A model generated the notes under the pieces. The model was not told the origin of the DNA, did not search any database, and saw nothing but the letters and a program-made list of their open reading frames with translations. The position numbers and the translations under genes were made by a program. Below, one piece after another: positions 16,982 through 26,590 of a stretch of DNA of 64,000 bases. Position 1 is the first letter of the stretch. Every line of letters begins with the position of its first letter. The stretch spans positions 1,367,001 to 1,431,000 of the forward strand of contig NZ_AP024154.1 of the NCBI RefSeq assembly GCF_015533855.1, written 5' to 3'. Source of the DNA: Echinicola sp. 20G. Its GTDB lineage: Bacteria > Bacteroidota > Bacteroidia > Cytophagales > Cyclobacteriaceae.

Positions 16982-18655
16982 ATGAAAAATAAAAATACGC
17001 CATTTTGGGCATTAATACTCCTTGGCTTTGCATTGATCACTTCTGGTTTTGTTTTAGGAAGGCATACCAAAGAGATTAGCGCCGAAACCATTGCTTGGGC
17101 GGAGCAGATCATCGGTTTGAGCTTTTCTCCTGCGGAACGTGATAGCATGAAATCACTCCTTCAGGATCAAAAAGTGAATTATGCTTCTATGAGAAAGCAG
17201 CCCTTGGTTAATGCCACTGGCCCTTCCCTATATTTCAATCCGCTTCCGCATGGTTTCTATCCCAATCAAAACCAAGAACCCATCAATTGGGGTTTACCGG
17301 GAATAATTGATTTACCAGAGGAAGACAAGGACATTGCCTTTATGGCGGTGGCCGAGTTATCCACATTGATCCGGAACCAAAAAATCAGCTCTGAGAAACT
17401 CACCAAAATCTATTTGGAACGAATAAAGGCACATACTGATACTTTGGAATGTCTGATTAGTCTTTTAGAGGAAGCGGCTTTAAGCAAAGCCAGACAGATG
17501 GATGAAGAAATCAAGCAGGGAAAATATCGGGGCCCTTTACATGGCATTCCATATGGCATAAAGGATTTGTTTGCAGTGAAGTCAACCAAGACAACTTGGG
17601 GTGCCATGCCTTATAAGGACCAGGAAATTGATGAGACTGCTACTGTGGTGAATAAATTGGATGAGGCTGGGGCTGTTTTGGTGGCGAAGTTTACCTTGGG
17701 CGCATTGGCCATGGGAGATGTTTGGTATGGAGGAAAAACGAGAAATCCATGGAATTTGGAGCAAGGTTCATCAGGTTCCTCGGCGGGATCCGCTGCTGCT
17801 GTCAGTGCAGGTTTGGTTCCCTTTGCTTTAGGAACAGAGACTTATGGTAGCATCGTTTCTCCATCTACCAGAAATGGAGTGACAGGGCTGCGTCCCACCT
17901 TCGGGAGGGTGAGCAGGTACGGAGCGATGGCTTTGAGTTGGTCAATGGACAAGATAGGTCCCATTTCCCGTTCCGCCTTGGACAACGGTATTGTGCTTTC
18001 TGTCATCCATGGTGTGGATGAGAAAGACAAAAGTACCATCCCGGCAGCTTTTAATTATAATGTGGATAAGTCAGCAAAAGATCTTAAAATCGGTTATTTT
18101 GGTGAGTTTTTTAAAACCAAGAAGCCCAATCGCGACAATGAAAATGAAGTATTGGATGTACTTCGTGCCCAAGGATTTCAGTTGAAGTCCATTGCATTGG
18201 AGACACAGCTAGACGTGAACAGTATGATTCTGATGCTGATGGCTGAAGGTGCTGCTGCTTTTGATTCTTTGACACGATCGGGCGATGATGACTTGCTGGT
18301 GTCCCAACATAAAAATGCTTGGCCAAACCTTTTTAGAGCAGCCAGGTTTATTCCGGCGGTAGAATACATTCAAGCAAGTAGGTTCAGGGCACAGCTGATT
18401 GAGGAAATGCATGCTTTATTTAAGGACTATGATGTGATCATCACCCCGTCCTTTGGTGGAAATCAGCTGCTCATCACCAACCTGACAGGGCATCCAGCGC
18501 TTTGCATGCCCAATGGCTTCAATGATCAGGGAAGTCCTACTTCCATTACTTTCTTGGCCAATCTGTACGAAGAAGAAAAACTGATCATGTTGGGGAGATT
18601 GTATCAGGAAGGGACTTCTTGGGATGAAAAGAGGCCTCCGTTATTTGATAAATAA
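16982..18655 (+). CDS. Amidase signature enzyme (probably exported)
   Basis: The 557-residue protein has an N-terminal hydrophobic segment (about 8-26), so it is exported or membrane-anchored. Residues about 120-540 form the amidase signature domain: Lys194 in HGIPYGIKDLF, the Gly/Ser motif GSSGSSAGSAAAVSAG (cis-Ser), and the nucleophile Ser in GTETYGSIVSPS. This Ser-Ser-Lys triad hydrolyses amide bonds. GatA function is unlikely because of the export signal and because no gatB/gatC is nearby. The natural substrate is unknown. It converges with the LytTR cluster, 16 bp apart. Confidence 0.92.
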   Translation: MKNKNTPFWALILLGFALITSGFVLGRHTKEISAETIAWAEQIIGLSFSPAERDSMKSLLQDQKVNYASMRKQPLVNATGPSLYFNPLPHGFYPNQNQEPINWGLPGIIDLPEEDKDIAFMAVAELSTLIRNQKISSEKLTKIYLERIKAHTDTLECLISLLEEAALSKARQMDEEIKQGKYRGPLHGIPYGIKDLFAVKSTKTTWGAMPYKDQEIDETATVVNKLDEAGAVLVAKFTLGALAMGDVWYGGKTRNPWNLEQGSSGSSAGSAAAVSAGLVPFALGTETYGSIVSPSTRNGVTGLRPTFGRVSRYGAMALSWSMDKIGPISRSALDNGIVLSVIHGVDEKDKSTIPAAFNYNVDKSAKDLKIGYFGEFFKTKKPNRDNENEVLDVLRAQGFQLKSIALETQLDVNSMILMLMAEGAAAFDSLTRSGDDDLLVSQHKNAWPNLFRAARFIPAVEYIQASRFRAQLIEEMHALFKDYDVIITPSFGGNQLLITNLTGHPALCMPNGFNDQGSPTSITFLANLYEEEKLIMLGRLYQEGTSWDEKRPPLFDK

Positions 18656-18671
18656 GGCTGGATAAGGAAGC

Positions 18672-19361
18672 TCAGGGTTTGATTAAGTTGAGGAATTCCG
18701 CTTTGTAGGTTTGACCGATTGGAACAGTATTTTCTTTGATATGGATCATGTTCCCTTCGATATGGTCCAATTTATGGAGTGCCACGGCAAATGATTTATG
18801 TACTCTAATGAACTCACTGGGGGGAAGTTGCTGCAAAATACCGTGAAAAGTATCATGTACAATGATGGACTTATCCACAGTGAAGACCTTTACATAATCT
18901 CCCAAAGCTTCCAAATAATAGATCTCATCCATTCCCACTCTGAAAAGTTTTTTATCGGATTTTAAGATAATGTAAGCACTTTCTTGGCTGAGCGGCTTTT
19001 CAGCATTGAATTTATGGATGGCCTTTTGGACAGCTTTGAGAAAGCGCTCAAATGGAAAGGGTTTCAAGAGATAATCCACGGCATCCAACTCAAAACCCTC
19101 AATGGCGTATTGTGGATAAGCCGTTGTGAAGATCACATAGGGCGGGTTGGAAAGCGATTTATAAAAAGAGAGTCCCGACAGCTTGGGCATGTTGATATCC
19201 AAAAAGATCAAGTGGATACTTTGCTCATGAATGACCTCCATGGCTTCCAAGGCATGCTTGCAAGTAGCCACTAGGTTTAAAGAAGGACAGTCTGCAATGT
19301 ACTTTTCCAGCAGGTCCCGACTGGCTGGTTCGTCTTCAACGATGATGCAGTTAATTTTCAT
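18672..19361 (-). CDS. LytTR-family response regulator
   Basis: The 229-residue protein has a receiver domain (about 1-115) with Asp55 in FLDINMPKLSG as phosphoacceptor and the acidic pair Glu9-Asp10, then a LytTR DNA-binding domain (about 125-229; IHVHKSFAV-like core RVHKSFAVALHKLDHIEG). It overlaps the kinase gene by 11 bp, so they are made together. LytTR regulators bind direct repeats and control cell-envelope or secreted functions; the target here is unknown, but the lipoprotein gene in the same operon is a candidate partner. Confidence 0.95.
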   Translation of the reverse strand: MKINCIIVEDEPASRDLLEKYIADCPSLNLVATCKHALEAMEVIHEQSIHLIFLDINMPKLSGLSFYKSLSNPPYVIFTTAYPQYAIEGFELDAVDYLLKPFPFERFLKAVQKAIHKFNAEKPLSQESAYIILKSDKKLFRVGMDEIYYLEALGDYVKVFTVDKSIIVHDTFHGILQQLPPSEFIRVHKSFAVALHKLDHIEGNMIHIKENTVPIGQTYKAEFLNLIKP

Positions 19362-20403
19362 GTTTGATCTTAAGGCTTACTTTAAAGATAGACTCATTTT
19401 GGGAGATTTCGAAAAGATGCTGTTCTGGATAGAGCAAGGCCAGCCGGTTGCGGATATTGACCAAGCCAACTCCATGCTCTCCCTCCTGTTTTTCACTTTC
19501 CTCAGCCAGGTTATTTTCAATTTCAAAGCTCAAATCATTATTGTCAACCTGGACTTCGATATGGATAAATGTATGTGCAAGGTCACCCTTTATGCCATGT
19601 TTAAAGCTGTTTTCGACCAGTGGCATCAGTAACATGGGGGGAATGTGGATATCTTTTTCGATTTGGCTTTTAAAAGTAACCTTGGCGCTTTCTTCCATAC
19701 GATGGCTTTGGAGGCTGATATAGTTTTTGATTTGCTCCAATTCTGTGGATAAAAGCACTTTCTCCTTGTTAGAATTATAGATTACATAGCGGAGCAGGTC
19801 AGATAGTTTGATGATTACCTCAGGGGTTTCATCCGACTTTTTTAAAGCCAAAGTATAAAGCACATTGAGCGTATTGAAAAGGAAATGAGGGTTTACCTGT
19901 GCCCTCAAGGCTTTAAGTTCTATGTCCACTTTTTCTTTCTCAATTTCTGCTAGTTTTTGCTTGGATTCTACCAACTGAAACCACTCCTTGGACAGTTTTA
20001 ACAATGATGATGCTACCAAAAAAGCAGCAAAAAACTTGGTCAGATCCCATAAGGTATAATAGGATATGAAATAGTAGCCAGGCAGCAAGTAGTCAATCAA
20101 ATAGCTGAAAAGAATTGAATTGAAGGCTACTCCAATGGCTAAGGTGACAAGCAAAGCGATTAAATAGTAGAAATACTTTTTAGGACGTAATAGTCGGGGA
20201 ATCCAACCGCTGAGATTTATGTAGACAGGAATAGCTAAGGTCACCATAAAGATGAATGTGTAGATCCTATCAACAGGAAATATCTGGCTGTTATTCGCAA
20301 AGATATTGACCAGAACAAAATAAGTTAGCACCCAAAAGAGCAGGTGGTTAATCAAGCTATTTTGAGATGCTAGAGTTAATTTCTTAATAACTGATTGATT
20401 CAC
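19351..20403 (-). CDS. Sensor histidine kinase of the LytS/YehU (His_kinase) family
   Basis: At 350 aa it has four predicted membrane helices (about 20-38, 47-66, 78-104, 110-135), a short coil, then the His_kinase domain with His173 in QVNPHFLFNTLN and a C-terminal ATPase domain with NSFKHGI (N box) and GVGLVNIRNRL (G box). There is no extracytoplasmic sensing domain, so it probably senses within the membrane. Its stop overlaps the start of the response regulator, and its own ATG overlaps the stop of the upstream lipoprotein gene by one base. Confidence 0.95.
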   Translation of the reverse strand: MNQSVIKKLTLASQNSLINHLLFWVLTYFVLVNIFANNSQIFPVDRIYTFIFMVTLAIPVYINLSGWIPRLLRPKKYFYYLIALLVTLAIGVAFNSILFSYLIDYLLPGYYFISYYTLWDLTKFFAAFLVASSLLKLSKEWFQLVESKQKLAEIEKEKVDIELKALRAQVNPHFLFNTLNVLYTLALKKSDETPEVIIKLSDLLRYVIYNSNKEKVLLSTELEQIKNYISLQSHRMEESAKVTFKSQIEKDIHIPPMLLMPLVENSFKHGIKGDLAHTFIHIEVQVDNNDLSFEIENNLAEESEKQEGEHGVGLVNIRNRLALLYPEQHLFEISQNESIFKVSLKIKHEN

Positions 20404-21026
20404 TATCCTTTACGTTTAAGAATGGATTTGTCTTCATATAATTCACTTTCGTTCCCATATTTCAGTACAAATTTTTGTAATTCCTTTGGAGAGGCGGTCA
20501 GTATTATTTCTCCTGATACGTTCTCGTTGGAGATTTTCACTCGGTTTTGTTTGATCATTTTTTTAATAAAGTCTCCATCAAAAAGTTGAATGATAAGTTG
20601 ATTTTCTTCGAAACTTACTTTAGCAAAGGTATGAACTGGGTATAAATGCATTAGTCCAAAGAAATTTTTAAATTCCAAGTCTGCGTATTCATGCGGATGG
20701 AAATCTAAATAGGTCGAATTACCAACCTTTACCAAGAACAGGTTAAAAATTACAGTTTCCCCATCTTCGGTATGTTCTAGGCGGTATAATTTATCTGCAT
20801 TATCGGGTAAAGAGCCTTTGGATTGATTAGGGTCAAATTTGCTTATTTTTAAACTAGCGTTATTATCGCTTTCTTTAATCCCCTCCCAAACTCCTTCTAA
20901 TCTCTTATCTACTATTAATTCATTTTTTGTGTATAAAGGATGGAGGCTAGGAACAACACAACTACTGACCAAAGCCAATATAATCAAGGAGAGCAGAGAA
21001 ATTCTTTTTAGCGTTTTCATGATCAT
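20403..21026 (-). CDS. Lipoprotein encoded with the LytS/LytTR pair
   Basis: The 207-residue protein has a lipoprotein signal: basic start, hydrophobic core, and LVSSC at about residue 23 as the lipobox. The mature part is mostly beta with many aromatic residues and no known motif. It is the first gene of a three-gene operon and shares one base with the kinase start, so it may be a signal-input or accessory component. This role is inferred from position only. Confidence 0.75.
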   Translation of the reverse strand: MIMKTLKRISLLSLIILALVSSCVVPSLHPLYTKNELIVDKRLEGVWEGIKESDNNASLKISKFDPNQSKGSLPDNADKLYRLEHTEDGETVIFNLFLVKVGNSTYLDFHPHEYADLEFKNFFGLMHLYPVHTFAKVSFEENQLIIQLFDGDFIKKMIKQNRVKISNENVSGEIILTASPKELQKFVLKYGNESELYEDKSILKRKG

Positions 21027-21238
21027 TGAAGTTAAGATGAATAATGTTTTGAAGGTAAGTGGAAGGAAAAAATCCAGAAAATTATTTCGATGAACAGGGT
21101 CGCATAGCCGTCAAACAAGATTAAACCTGCAAGACCACAAGGAATTATTTACGCTTGAAGCCCTTAATGAATGGTGTTGCTTACTTAAATTTTAGTAAAT
21201 TAATCCACTACTTCAATAACCTTAAATCAAAAATAATC

Positions 21239-21670
21239 ATGGAAAACTCAGTTAAAATCCCACTTTGGTTCTGGATCGTCTCCACAGTGATGTTGCTTTG
21301 GAACTTGATGGGAGTAGGATCATTTTTTATGCATGTGGGCATGTCTGAAGAGGCTTTGGCTGCATTGTCAGAAGCGGAGCAGGAACTTTACGCTTCCTAT
21401 CCGATGTGGACTACTGTTGCTTTTGCCGCCGCAGTGTTTGGTGGGGCATTGGGTTGTATTGGATTGTTGCTTAGAAAGAAGTGGGCCAAGATGGTACTGA
21501 TTATTTCGCTGATAGGTGTCATCATTCAAATGTTCCATAGCTTGGTCATTGCCAAAGCTACTGATGTGTATGGTCCTGGTGCAGTAGTGATGCCGATCAT
21601 GGTCATTGTCATAGCCATCTTCTTGGTTTGGCTGGCCAACTACAGCATCAAGAAACACTGGCTTACTTGA
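21239..21670 (+). CDS. Conserved four-helix membrane protein
   Basis: From the ATG at 21239 (MENSVKIPLWFW) the protein is 143 aa with four hydrophobic helices (about 8-30, 59-80, 86-106, 115-136). An in-frame ATG 84 bp upstream would add a non-hydrophobic tail and is not preferred. A charged, Ala/Glu-rich loop (residues about 36-50) faces the outside by the charge rule. No named function is seen. The next plus-strand gene starts 40 bp later. Confidence 0.7.
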   Translation: MENSVKIPLWFWIVSTVMLLWNLMGVGSFFMHVGMSEEALAALSEAEQELYASYPMWTTVAFAAAVFGGALGCIGLLLRKKWAKMVLIISLIGVIIQMFHSLVIAKATDVYGPGAVVMPIMVIVIAIFLVWLANYSIKKHWLT

Positions 21671-21709
21671 TCCACCAACCGAATTCTATTTTCAACGTTA
21701 TAAAAAACT

Positions 21710-22396
21710 ATGGAATTAAGCATCGCAAAGAAGTTTTTATTGTTAGCTCAGCACCCTGAAAAAGCCAGGATGCTGATTTCGGGTGTACACATTCAATATG
21801 GTCTGGCTGGAGCCTTACTGCTTCAAATGTCATTGGAAGATAAAATAGAGGTTTCCGGTGAGGATATTTTGACGGTGAAAAGGGGAGCAAGTTTTAATGA
21901 TCCATTGTTGGAGGAGGTAGCCCAAATGATCCAAAAAAGTAAAAAGCCAAGAAAAATGAGGTATTGGATCCAAAAGGTGGGCCCAAAGGCATTAAAGTGG
22001 AGGCATCAATTCTATGACCAAATGGCCCAAGAAAGGCTTATCAGAGTGGAAAAGAAAAAGTTTTTGGGCTTGATTCCCTATACCCTTACTTATTTGGTAA
22101 ACAGCCAAATCAGGAATAAAATGATCCAAGAACTTAAAAGCGATGTTTTTAGGAAAAAGGATATCATTCCTGAAAATATGGCTGTCCTTGGTCTGATTGA
22201 AGCTTGCAAGATGCACAATGTACTGAGCAAGGAAAAGAGCCAACTGAAAAGCATCAAAAAGGATCTTAAGCAATTGGTGAAGGAGAGCCCGATCTCCGCT
22301 ACTGTCGATCAAACGATCAGGCAGGTTCAGGCTGCTATCATCAGCACCATTGTGGCCACCACCGTTGCAACGAATGTGGCCACATCATCTGGTTAG
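21710..22396 (+). CDS. GPP34 (GOLPH3/Vps74-like) family protein
   Basis: The 228 aa start with MELSIAKKFLLLAQHPEKAR, then YGLAGALLLQMSLEDKIEV, then a winged-helix-like region with LGLIPYTLTYLV and a helical C-terminus with AVLGLIEACKMHNVL. This is the GPP34 fold of Golgi phosphoprotein 3, whose eukaryotic members bind PI4P and sort glycosyltransferases. Bacterial homologues exist, but their role is unknown. The C-terminal Ala/Thr-rich stretch is odd. It may work with the nearby membrane protein and glycosyltransferase genes; that is inference. Confidence 0.85.
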   Translation: MELSIAKKFLLLAQHPEKARMLISGVHIQYGLAGALLLQMSLEDKIEVSGEDILTVKRGASFNDPLLEEVAQMIQKSKKPRKMRYWIQKVGPKALKWRHQFYDQMAQERLIRVEKKKFLGLIPYTLTYLVNSQIRNKMIQELKSDVFRKKDIIPENMAVLGLIEACKMHNVLSKEKSQLKSIKKDLKQLVKESPISATVDQTIRQVQAAIISTIVATTVATNVATSSG

Positions 22397-22427
22397 TGAA
22401 GTATTGGACCAATCAAGTAACAAGATA

Positions 22428-22453
22428 AAGGGCTTCTCATTTGAGATGCCCTT
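22428..22453 (+). terminator. Possible terminator hairpin after the GPP34 gene
   Basis: AAGGGC-T-TCTC closes with GAGA-T-GCCCTT around a 4-base loop. The following T-rich run is weak (CACTTATTT), so termination may be partial. Confidence 0.5.
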
Positions 22454-22486
22454 CACTTATTTAACTGAAAGAATCTTCCTAAATAA

Positions 22487-23326
22487 ATGAATAGAAGAAG
22501 TTTTTTGATCAGCAGTGGCCTATTGGCAGGTGGACTAGCTTCGGGTGTTTATGCTTGGCAAGTAGAGCCTTTTTGGTTGGAATTTGTCCAGAGAAAAATG
22601 CCTATTAAGCATCTTCCCTCTGGATTGGAGGGAAAGACTTTGATGCAGATTAGTGATGTGCATGTGGGTAACAATTTTGATTATCAGTACATTATTGAAG
22701 CCTTTAAAGAGGCCAAAACCTATCAGCCTGATATTGTGGTTTACACCGGTGATTATGTCAGCTATGAAAATGAGGAACAGCTTTCCCAGATGAAAGAAGT
22801 TTTCCAATATGCGGTCAAAGGTAAACTAGGAACTATTGGCATACTTGGCAATCATGATTATGGGCATAAATGGGCCCAAGAGGAAGTTGCTCAGCAAATC
22901 ATTGGTATTCTGAAAGAACATGATATTCCGATTCTTAGAAATGAGGCAAAGAAACTGGCAGGCTTGAATATAATAGGTATTGACGATTACTGGGCGATCA
23001 ATTTCAAGCCAGAAGAACTCCATTCAGAATTTGCCAAAGAAGACGCTAGCATTGTGCTTTGTCATAATCCTGATGTATGTGATTTGGATGTATGGAATGG
23101 CTATCAAGGTTGGATTCTCTCTGGCCATACCCATGGAGGTCAGTGCAAGCCTCCTTTTTTGCCCCCTCCTATTTTACCTGTCAAAAACAAGCGCTATAAT
23201 GCTGGGGAAATAGATTTGGAGGACGGAAGGAAGCTGTATATCAATCGGGCTTTAGGCCATTACTTTCAAGTCAGGTTCAATGTAAGACCTGAAATTACTT
23301 TGTTTCAGTTGGAAGCCGTGAGCTAA
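22487..23326 (+). CDS. Metallophosphoesterase (YkuE-like)
   Basis: The 279-residue protein has a short N-terminal hydrophobic segment (about 5-25, RRSFLISSGLLAGG; arginine pair suggests Tat export). The calcineurin-like phosphoesterase motifs follow: ISDVHVG (D-x-H), YTGDYV (G-D), LGNHDYG (G-N-H-D), and SGHTHGGQ (G-H-x-H). YkuE-type enzymes are exported two-metal phosphatases; some cleave pyrophosphate bonds of lipid precursors. The substrate here is unknown. The glycosyltransferase gene follows after 46 bp. Confidence 0.9.
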   Translation: MNRRSFLISSGLLAGGLASGVYAWQVEPFWLEFVQRKMPIKHLPSGLEGKTLMQISDVHVGNNFDYQYIIEAFKEAKTYQPDIVVYTGDYVSYENEEQLSQMKEVFQYAVKGKLGTIGILGNHDYGHKWAQEEVAQQIIGILKEHDIPILRNEAKKLAGLNIIGIDDYWAINFKPEELHSEFAKEDASIVLCHNPDVCDLDVWNGYQGWILSGHTHGGQCKPPFLPPPILPVKNKRYNAGEIDLEDGRKLYINRALGHYFQVRFNVRPEITLFQLEAVS

Positions 23327-23372
23327 ACAATTTTATGTTGAATAGGTATATTAACTGTTCAATTTCAATTTT

Positions 23373-24623
23373 ATGAAAATCCTATTAGTATCCATTGGTA
23401 CCCGAGGTGATATGGAGCCGTTTTTAGCTATTGGGCAGATGCTTAAGCAAAAGGGGCATGAAGTGGTGGCTGTTTTTCCCGGTCAATTTGAAGGCCTTGC
23501 TTTGGACGCTGGTTTGGAATTCCGATCCTTGGGAAATGAATTTTTGGATTTGCTGGAAAGCAAAGAGGGGAAGTTGGCTTTAGGTGGTGGAGGGTCATTA
23601 TGGAAAAAAATCCCTGCCTTTTTCCGTTTGACCTTGAAGTACACCCGCATCAACAAGCAATTGATCATGCGGCAATATGAAACGGTTAAGGCCGAAGGAC
23701 CTGACAGGATTCTTAGGCATGCAAAGGCGGTATATCCTGTACTTTGGGAATTGGAAAATCCAGAGAAAACGGTGTTGATAAGTCCAGTGCCCTATATTGT
23801 GCACACCGTAAAAGATCGGGCGCATATCGCATTTTCGGGAAGCTACGGGAAAGTTATCAACAAACTAACGTATTGGATTGCATTGGCCGGTTTGATTCAA
23901 ACGATCAAGAAGAGCGCTAAGTGGATCCATAAGCGATACAGTACCCAAGCAGTAAGATCAGCTGTCCTATCTACCAAAACCGTTTACACCATTTCGCCAC
24001 AACTTTTCTCCAGACCTGATTATTGGTCAGCTTATGTGAAAGTACTGGGGTACCAAGAGCGAAAGGGCAATGTCAATGGGAATATAGATAAGGGCTTGGA
24101 AGCTTTTATAGCAAAACATGAAAAGTTACTTTTTGTAACTTTTGGTAGCATGACCAACCCAGATTCTGAGGGGAAAACCAAGGTGCTGTTGGAAGTTATC
24201 CACCATTTGAAAATCCCAACAGTTATCAACACAGCTGCTGGAGGATTACTAAAGCCTGAGCAATATGATCCGAATTTGGTTTGCTTTATCACGCAAGTGC
24301 CTTATGATTATATCCTTCCAAAAATGTACGCCATGGTCCATCACGGTGGTTCCGGGACGACCCACTTGTCCTTGAAGCATGGGTGTGCCTCCATGATCGT
24401 TCCACATATTATCGACCAATACATGTGGAATGAGGTTTTGAATAATGTGGGAGTTGGTCCAAAAGGGATGGAGATAGGTAAGTTTAAGACCAAGTATTTG
24501 TTGCCCAAACTGAAGGACTTGTGGGAAAATGAAGCCTATAAAGCCAAAGCAAAGGAAATTGCCATTAAAATGGAGCAGGAAAACTTCGGGGAAGAAATAT
24601 GTCGTTTTATTTTAAGTGATTAA
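23373..24623 (+). CDS. Glycosyltransferase of the UDP-glycosyltransferase (GT1/GT28-like) type
   Basis: The 416-residue protein has the GT-B layout. The N-terminal domain starts KILLVSIGTRGDMEPFLAIG (G-T-R-G-D-x-x-P, acceptor domain). The C-terminal nucleotide-sugar domain has FVTFGSMTNPDSEG and VHHGGSGTTHLSLKHG, the conserved HHGG-x-GT motif. This pattern is shared with sterol/rhamnolipid-type glycosyltransferases. It probably glycosylates a lipid or small molecule. It is close to the metallophosphoesterase and GPP34 genes, so an envelope lipid role is plausible but unproven. Confidence 0.9.
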   Translation: MKILLVSIGTRGDMEPFLAIGQMLKQKGHEVVAVFPGQFEGLALDAGLEFRSLGNEFLDLLESKEGKLALGGGGSLWKKIPAFFRLTLKYTRINKQLIMRQYETVKAEGPDRILRHAKAVYPVLWELENPEKTVLISPVPYIVHTVKDRAHIAFSGSYGKVINKLTYWIALAGLIQTIKKSAKWIHKRYSTQAVRSAVLSTKTVYTISPQLFSRPDYWSAYVKVLGYQERKGNVNGNIDKGLEAFIAKHEKLLFVTFGSMTNPDSEGKTKVLLEVIHHLKIPTVINTAAGGLLKPEQYDPNLVCFITQVPYDYILPKMYAMVHHGGSGTTHLSLKHGCASMIVPHIIDQYMWNEVLNNVGVGPKGMEIGKFKTKYLLPKLKDLWENEAYKAKAKEIAIKMEQENFGEEICRFILSD

Positions 24624-24759
24624 ATACTGGCAAACAAAAAGCAATTTTTTTGGTGATAAATAATTGAAATAAGGTATTATTGAGAACAAAAACGTGTATC
24701 AACGGATACTTTTTATCCTGTAGTCAATTTGTTTTATCTATTAACTCCACCGACTAAAA

Positions 24760-25638
24760 ATGACAAATGAAGAAAAGCAGGCCGCTGAAAAGAATATCAG
24801 ATGGGCTTGGATTTGTGGAATAATTTCAGCTGTTGTAACGCTAATTGTTGGAATCTTAGGGCACTATATTGACGATTTTCGCTACCATTATGATTATGAT
24901 CTATGGTCGATATTGGATGTATTATTGATTGGAGGGCTGACCTATGGGATTTTTAAGAAAAACAGGTATTCCGCATTATGTATGTTGATTTACTTTGTGG
25001 GCTCCAAATTGCTGAACATAGTGGATTCTGGAAATACTTCTGGGTTGCTGTTAGCAGTAGGTTTTGGAGTCGTCTATTACCGGGCAACTGTTTCCTGTTT
25101 TAGGTTGCACAAGGATGCTGTTGAGCAAGGAGAAATGGAACCTACATCAACAAAGAGAGGAGCCGCATTTTATGTAGGAATGTCAATAGCAGGTTTCTTG
25201 GGCTTGTGTTTGGTTATTTTAATGGTTCTTGGGCTTATGTCTCCAGAGATAGAGGTAATTCCAGGAAGACAGGTGGATAAGGAATATGTGAATTTTTTGA
25301 GAACGGAAGGTTTGTTGGAAGGTCTGGAGGAGATGCATTATTGGTACTCGGATGGTTTTACTGACTTTAAAGAAGGCTTTTACTTTTTTAGCGACCAAAA
25401 GGTAGTTGTTTACAATGAGTCATGGTTCGAACCTGCGATAATCATTCCTTATGAGCAAATTTTGGACATTAGCTTTGAGCGAGATTCATCTTTTTTTGAA
25501 GATAGTATGATTACGTTGTATTTGGATGATGAATCTTCAGTCTATTTTCCGGTATCCAGTGAAAATGATGGGGATATAAAATACTATGCAAAACTTAGGG
25601 AAGTTTGGAATGAAAAAGTTGGACAGCATGAAGATTAA
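24760..25638 (+). CDS. Multi-pass membrane protein with C-terminal soluble domain
   Basis: The 292-residue protein has hydrophobic helices at about 15-38, 50-68, 75-92, 95-112 and 138-162, then a soluble part (about 175-292) of beta character rich in Glu/Asp and aromatic residues. I do not recognise a family. Its end overlaps the next gene by 11 bp, so the two are co-translated. Confidence 0.65.
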   Translation: MTNEEKQAAEKNIRWAWICGIISAVVTLIVGILGHYIDDFRYHYDYDLWSILDVLLIGGLTYGIFKKNRYSALCMLIYFVGSKLLNIVDSGNTSGLLLAVGFGVVYYRATVSCFRLHKDAVEQGEMEPTSTKRGAAFYVGMSIAGFLGLCLVILMVLGLMSPEIEVIPGRQVDKEYVNFLRTEGLLEGLEEMHYWYSDGFTDFKEGFYFFSDQKVVVYNESWFEPAIIIPYEQILDISFERDSSFFEDSMITLYLDDESSVYFPVSSENDGDIKYYAKLREVWNEKVGQHED

Positions 25639-26590
25639 CCAAAGACTTGGACTTCATTTGTTTTTATGGGCAGGGTTGGTTTTACTATCTCCCTATGCCC
25701 AAGCACAAATAGACCTTGCTGATTCAAGTGCGCAAGTAATCGGTTATTGGATGAATCAGGAGGTTCAGTCCTATGAAATAAGCTTGGAGACTTATACTGT
25801 TAATAAAGAGGATACATCCTCGATCCAGACGATTAAATACAAAGTGGATATCAGCGTCTTGGATTCCACTAGCAGCGATTATACCATCCAATGGGTATAT
25901 AAAGATTATGAAGTCAATACCCAAAATCCGTTTTTAGACAAGATGGTTAAGATGGGAGAAAACCTAGTTGTAAAAGTTAGAACCAATGAGTTGGGAGTTT
26001 TACAGGAAGTCATTAATTGGAAGGAGATCAGGGAATTTATGTGGAATGCAGGTGATATGATAAAGGGAGAATTAGGTGCTGATCCAACTCTAAATAAGTT
26101 CATTGATCGATCTATGAAGACCTATAACAGTGAAGAAGCCATCAGGGCCAATACCATCCATGACATTTTGCAGTTCTATACCTTACATGGGGCAAAGTAC
26201 CCTCTTGGTGAGCAGCTTTCGGGAGTGATACAAGTGAGAAACAATGCAGGTGGGGACCCTATTGATACTAATATTTGGGTTTCCCTGGATGAAATTAATG
26301 TAGAGGATGATTATGCCGTCTTTAGTGTGCAGCAGTCTATAGACCCAGAGAAGTTGACCGATGCCACATATGAATTTCTTAAGCAAAGCGGAACCTTAGG
26401 AGCTAATTTACCGCGTCGAGAAGCCTTTCCTGGCTTGACCAGTGATACTTGGATTTATGCTGTCATTCATGGCAGCTCTGGCTGGCCAATTTACAGTGAA
26501 CAGCTGAAAGAAGTGAGTAGTGTGGAAGGCACTATTAGAGTGGAGGAAAGAGTAATTTCATATCTTGATCAAGAGGATGAACAAAATTGA
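25628..26590 (+). CDS. Secreted protein of unknown function
   Basis: From the ATG at 25628 (MKINQRLGLHLFLW) the protein is 320 aa with a signal peptide ending near YAQAQ. The rest is mixed alpha/beta with no known motif and no lipobox, so it is periplasmic or secreted. A longer in-frame start 42 bp upstream lies inside the preceding gene and would spoil the signal peptide. It is the middle gene of a three-gene overlapping set. Confidence 0.65.
   Translation: MKINQRLGLHLFLWAGLVLLSPYAQAQIDLADSSAQVIGYWMNQEVQSYEISLETYTVNKEDTSSIQTIKYKVDISVLDSTSSDYTIQWVYKDYEVNTQNPFLDKMVKMGENLVVKVRTNELGVLQEVINWKEIREFMWNAGDMIKGELGADPTLNKFIDRSMKTYNSEEAIRANTIHDILQFYTLHGAKYPLGEQLSGVIQVRNNAGGDPIDTNIWVSLDEINVEDDYAVFSVQQSIDPEKLTDATYEFLKQSGTLGANLPRREAFPGLTSDTWIYAVIHGSSGWPIYSEQLKEVSSVEGTIRVEERVISYLDQEDEQN

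Noticed and set aside
3968..19752. Origin of replication (cluster of DnaA boxes)
   Set aside because: The 9-mers are spread over 44 kb, mostly inside genes, with no AT-rich unwinding element, dnaA or other origin genes.
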